Part shown: positions 61,254-62,976 of the stretch, in pieces | How the letters are laid out: every line of letters begins with the position of its first letter | Position numbering within the stretch: the stretch's first letter is position 1 | From: JBCBKL01 sp038521825 | GTDB lineage: Bacteria; Pseudomonadota; Alphaproteobacteria; Rhodobacterales; Rhodobacteraceae | Direction of reading: 5' to 3' | DNA: 62,976 nt | Assembly: GCA_038521825.1 (NCBI GenBank) | Contig: JBCBKL010000023.1 | Span: forward strand, 1 to 62,976 | The notes under the pieces: model-generated | What the model was told of the DNA's origin: nothing | Database searches by the model: none | The model's input: only the letters and a program-made list of their open reading frames with translations | Program-made: the position numbers and the translations under genes

Positions 61254-62744
61254 GTGAACGAGATAACAACAATCAACCCAACCGGTGTGGCCGTTCAGGA
61301 CGCCGAGACGATGCCGCATTCGATCGAGGCCGAGCAGCAGCTTCTGGGTGCGATCCTGACGAACAATGATGTCTACGACCGTGTGGCGAGCATCATCGGG
61401 GCCAAACACTTCTACGATCCCGTTCATGCGCGGATCTATGAAACCGCCGCCACCAAGATTGCACGGAACACGCTGGCGAGCCCCGTTACCCTAAAGACCT
61501 ACATGGAAGAAGATGCGGGTCTTCAGGAATTGGGAGGGCCGGCCTATCTTGCCCGTCTTGCCGGCGCCGCCATCAGCGCCTTCGCCGTGCGGGACTATGC
61601 GCAGCTGATCTACGATCTGGCGGTGCGACGTGATCTTATTCTTTTGGGCCGCGACATCAGCGCTAAGGCCGCCAAGGTCGACGTGGCTTCAGGCCCAAAG
61701 GATCAGATCGTCGAGGCCGAGCAGGCGCTCTATAAACTCGCCGAACAGGGCCAGACCGAGAAGGGCTTCCAGAGCTTTCTGAGCGCCGTGACCGACGCGG
61801 TGAACGTCGCCAACGCCGCCTATCAGCGCGAAGGCGGGCTGGCGGGGGTATCCACAGGGCTGGCCGATCTCGACAAGAAACTGGGCGGGCTGCATCCCTC
61901 TGACCTTTTGATCCTCGCGGGACGCCCTTCGATGGGTAAGACATCCCTCGCGACGAATATCGCGTTCAACGTCGCCAAACACTACAAGAAGGGCCAGAAA
62001 CCCGATGGATCCGATGGTGCCATCGAAGGTGGGGTCGTCGGGTTTTTCTCGCTCGAGATGAGCGCCGAGCAATTGGCCGCGCGGATCCTGTCGGAAGCAG
62101 CCGAGGTACCCAGCGAACAGATCCGCCGAGGCGACATGACCGAAGCGGAATTCCGGCGCTTCGTCGATGCGGCGAAGGCACTGGAGGCCTGCCCTCTCTA
62201 CATCGACGACACGCCCGCCATCCCGATTGCACAGCTTGCCGCCCGGGCAAGGCGGCTGAAACGAACCCATGGCCTTGATGTGCTGATCGTCGACTACATT
62301 CAGCTGGTGCGCGGAACGTCGGATAACCGGGTGCAAGAAATCGGCGAGATTTCCATGGGTCTGAAGGCCATCGCCAAAGAACTAAATATCCCCGTGATCG
62401 GGCTGTCGCAGCTCTCACGGCAAGTGGAAAGCCGCGACGACAAGCGGCCCCAGCTCTCGGATTTGAGGGAATCAGGCTCCATCGAGCAGGACGCCGACGT
62501 GGTGATGTTCGTCTTTCGCGAAGAATACTACAAAGAACGCGAAAAACCGGGCGACCACGATCTCGAGGCCATGGCGAAGTGGCAGGAGGAAATGGAACGC
62601 CTCCATGGCCGCGCCGAAGTCATTATCGGCAAGCAACGCCATGGCCCCATCGGCACAGTGGATTTGAGCTTTGAGGGGCGCTTTACCCGCTTCGGCAATC
62701 TGGTACAGCCCTGGCAGCAGACCGGCGGTGGCGCGAACTTCTGA
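61254..62744 (+). CDS. dnaB: Replicative DNA helicase DnaB
   Basis: A 496-residue hexameric helicase. An N-terminal DnaG-binding domain (PHSIEAEQQLLGAILTNNDVYDRV), linker, then a RecA-like motor with Walker A AGRPSMGKTSLA (about 222-233), FFSLEMSAEQLAARIL, Walker B LIVDYIQLV, and LRESGSIEQDADVVMFVFRE. It unwinds DNA at the fork. The start is GTG 61254 (NEITTINPTG) with GAGCGGG nine bases before; the open frame from GTG 61236 lacks such a site. In this group dnaB is often followed by alr and radA, which would lie beyond the window. Confidence 0.96.
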   Translation: MNEITTINPTGVAVQDAETMPHSIEAEQQLLGAILTNNDVYDRVASIIGAKHFYDPVHARIYETAATKIARNTLASPVTLKTYMEEDAGLQELGGPAYLARLAGAAISAFAVRDYAQLIYDLAVRRDLILLGRDISAKAAKVDVASGPKDQIVEAEQALYKLAEQGQTEKGFQSFLSAVTDAVNVANAAYQREGGLAGVSTGLADLDKKLGGLHPSDLLILAGRPSMGKTSLATNIAFNVAKHYKKGQKPDGSDGAIEGGVVGFFSLEMSAEQLAARILSEAAEVPSEQIRRGDMTEAEFRRFVDAAKALEACPLYIDDTPAIPIAQLAARARRLKRTHGLDVLIVDYIQLVRGTSDNRVQEIGEISMGLKAIAKELNIPVIGLSQLSRQVESRDDKRPQLSDLRESGSIEQDADVVMFVFREEYYKEREKPGDHDLEAMAKWQEEMERLHGRAEVIIGKQRHGPIGTVDLSFEGRFTRFGNLVQPWQQTGGGANF

Positions 62745-62751
62745 CCACTAA

Positions 62752-62810
62752 GGGGGGCTCTGCCCCCGTCCCTTTGGGCCTCCCCCGGCGTATTGATCGA
62801 CGAGAAGAAG
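62752..62810 (+). repeat. GC-hairpin plus GGCGTATT repeat, copy 2
   Basis: It starts 8 bp after the dnaB stop: GGGGG, CTCTG loop, CCCCC hairpin, a second small GTCCC/GGGCC hairpin, then TCCCCCGGCGTATTGATCGA and CGAGAAGAAG. Same order of parts as copy 1. Confidence 0.65.
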
Positions 62811-62836
62811 CAGGCCGTCCTTTGATCGGGTCGGCC

Positions 62837-62882
62837 CTTCATGTTCCGGAAATACTCCGGAGGGAGGCTCCAACAGAGCCCC
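62837..62882 (-). repeat. GC-hairpin plus GGAGTATT repeat, copy 3 (inverted)
   Basis: Read on the minus strand: GGGGCTCTGTTGGAGCCTCC, then CTCCGGAGTATTTCCGGAA and CATGAAG. It faces copy 2 about 27 bp away, which suggests that a minus-strand gene ends just beyond 62883. The last 94 bases of the window hold no identifiable gene start. Confidence 0.6.
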
Positions 62883-62976
62883 TTTCGTCGGGTGAGATCG
62901 GGCAACGCCCTCCGGCCGCTGGCGGGTGCTTTCCGCAGCGGCTCGGCCGTTTTCGGTTGTCGTCAAGGATCTGGCG

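Overview
The window reads as a chromosomal segment of an alphaproteobacterium of the order Rhodobacterales (roseobacter group). The DNA is GC-rich and densely coding. Marker orders fit this group: ybgC-tolQRAB-pal-cpoB followed by tilS-ftsH, ruvCAB, DUF1150 beside a small heat-shock protein, a fused indolepyruvate ferredoxin oxidoreductase, and dnaB after pyrC-pyrE. I saw no tRNA, rRNA, CRISPR array, intact insertion sequence or prophage.

Layout. 1-5.9 kb: the 3' part of an interrupted gene, an NTF2-like protein, a MetY-type sulfhydrylase, and the DNA-repair pair Lhr helicase and PdeM phosphoesterase. 5.9-9.9 kb: one-carbon genes folD and fhs with a small exported protein between them, then a MOSC protein. 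10-18.8 kb: ftsH, tilS and the Tol-Pal envelope operon with ybgC. 19.2-22.1 kb: an unknown gene and ruvB-ruvA-ruvC. 22.5-31.8 kb: a DUF1127 protein, prmA, transporters, a PhzF-like protein, DUF1150/Hsp20, purEK, a solitary phnM and a Nudix protein. 32-33.3 kb: a loosely organised stretch holding an amber-interrupted exported-protein gene. 33.3-36.5 kb: groESL under a CIRCE element, then a TraB/GumN protein. 36.5-44.4 kb: a DUF2161 nuclease-fold protein, a 57-residue basic protein, a TPR protein, the indolepyruvate oxidoreductase with a divergent LysR regulator, and a two-gene unit (ribbon-helix-helix protein plus a 32-residue lysine-rich peptide). 44.5-52.2 kb: an acyltransferase, purL, an unknown membrane protein, a YeeE/YedE (PmpAB-like) pair and a MoxR/VWA pair. 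52.4-58.1 kb: a tightly coupled operon of glycosyltransferases, a sulfotransferase, a sulfotransferase-like/glycosyltransferase fusion and an FkbM methyltransferase. 58.2-62.7 kb: a conserved unknown protein, pyrC, pyrE and dnaB.

The least conventional signals are: (a) the coupled glycosyltransferase/sulfotransferase/methyltransferase operon, which looks like a dedicated pathway for a sulfated or methylated glycan; (b) the ribbon-helix-helix plus lysine-rich peptide unit with paired operator-like repeats; (c) two 45-nt intercistronic elements with identical geometry (22-bp palindrome, G, 10-2-10 hairpin) but different stem sequences; (d) a long ATTC-N8-GAAT inverted repeat over the pmpAB ribosome-binding site, matching the operator form of persulfide-sensing SqrR/BigR repressors; (e) three copies of a GC-hairpin plus GGAGTATT-type repeat; and (f) two otherwise open reading frames each broken by a single TAG.
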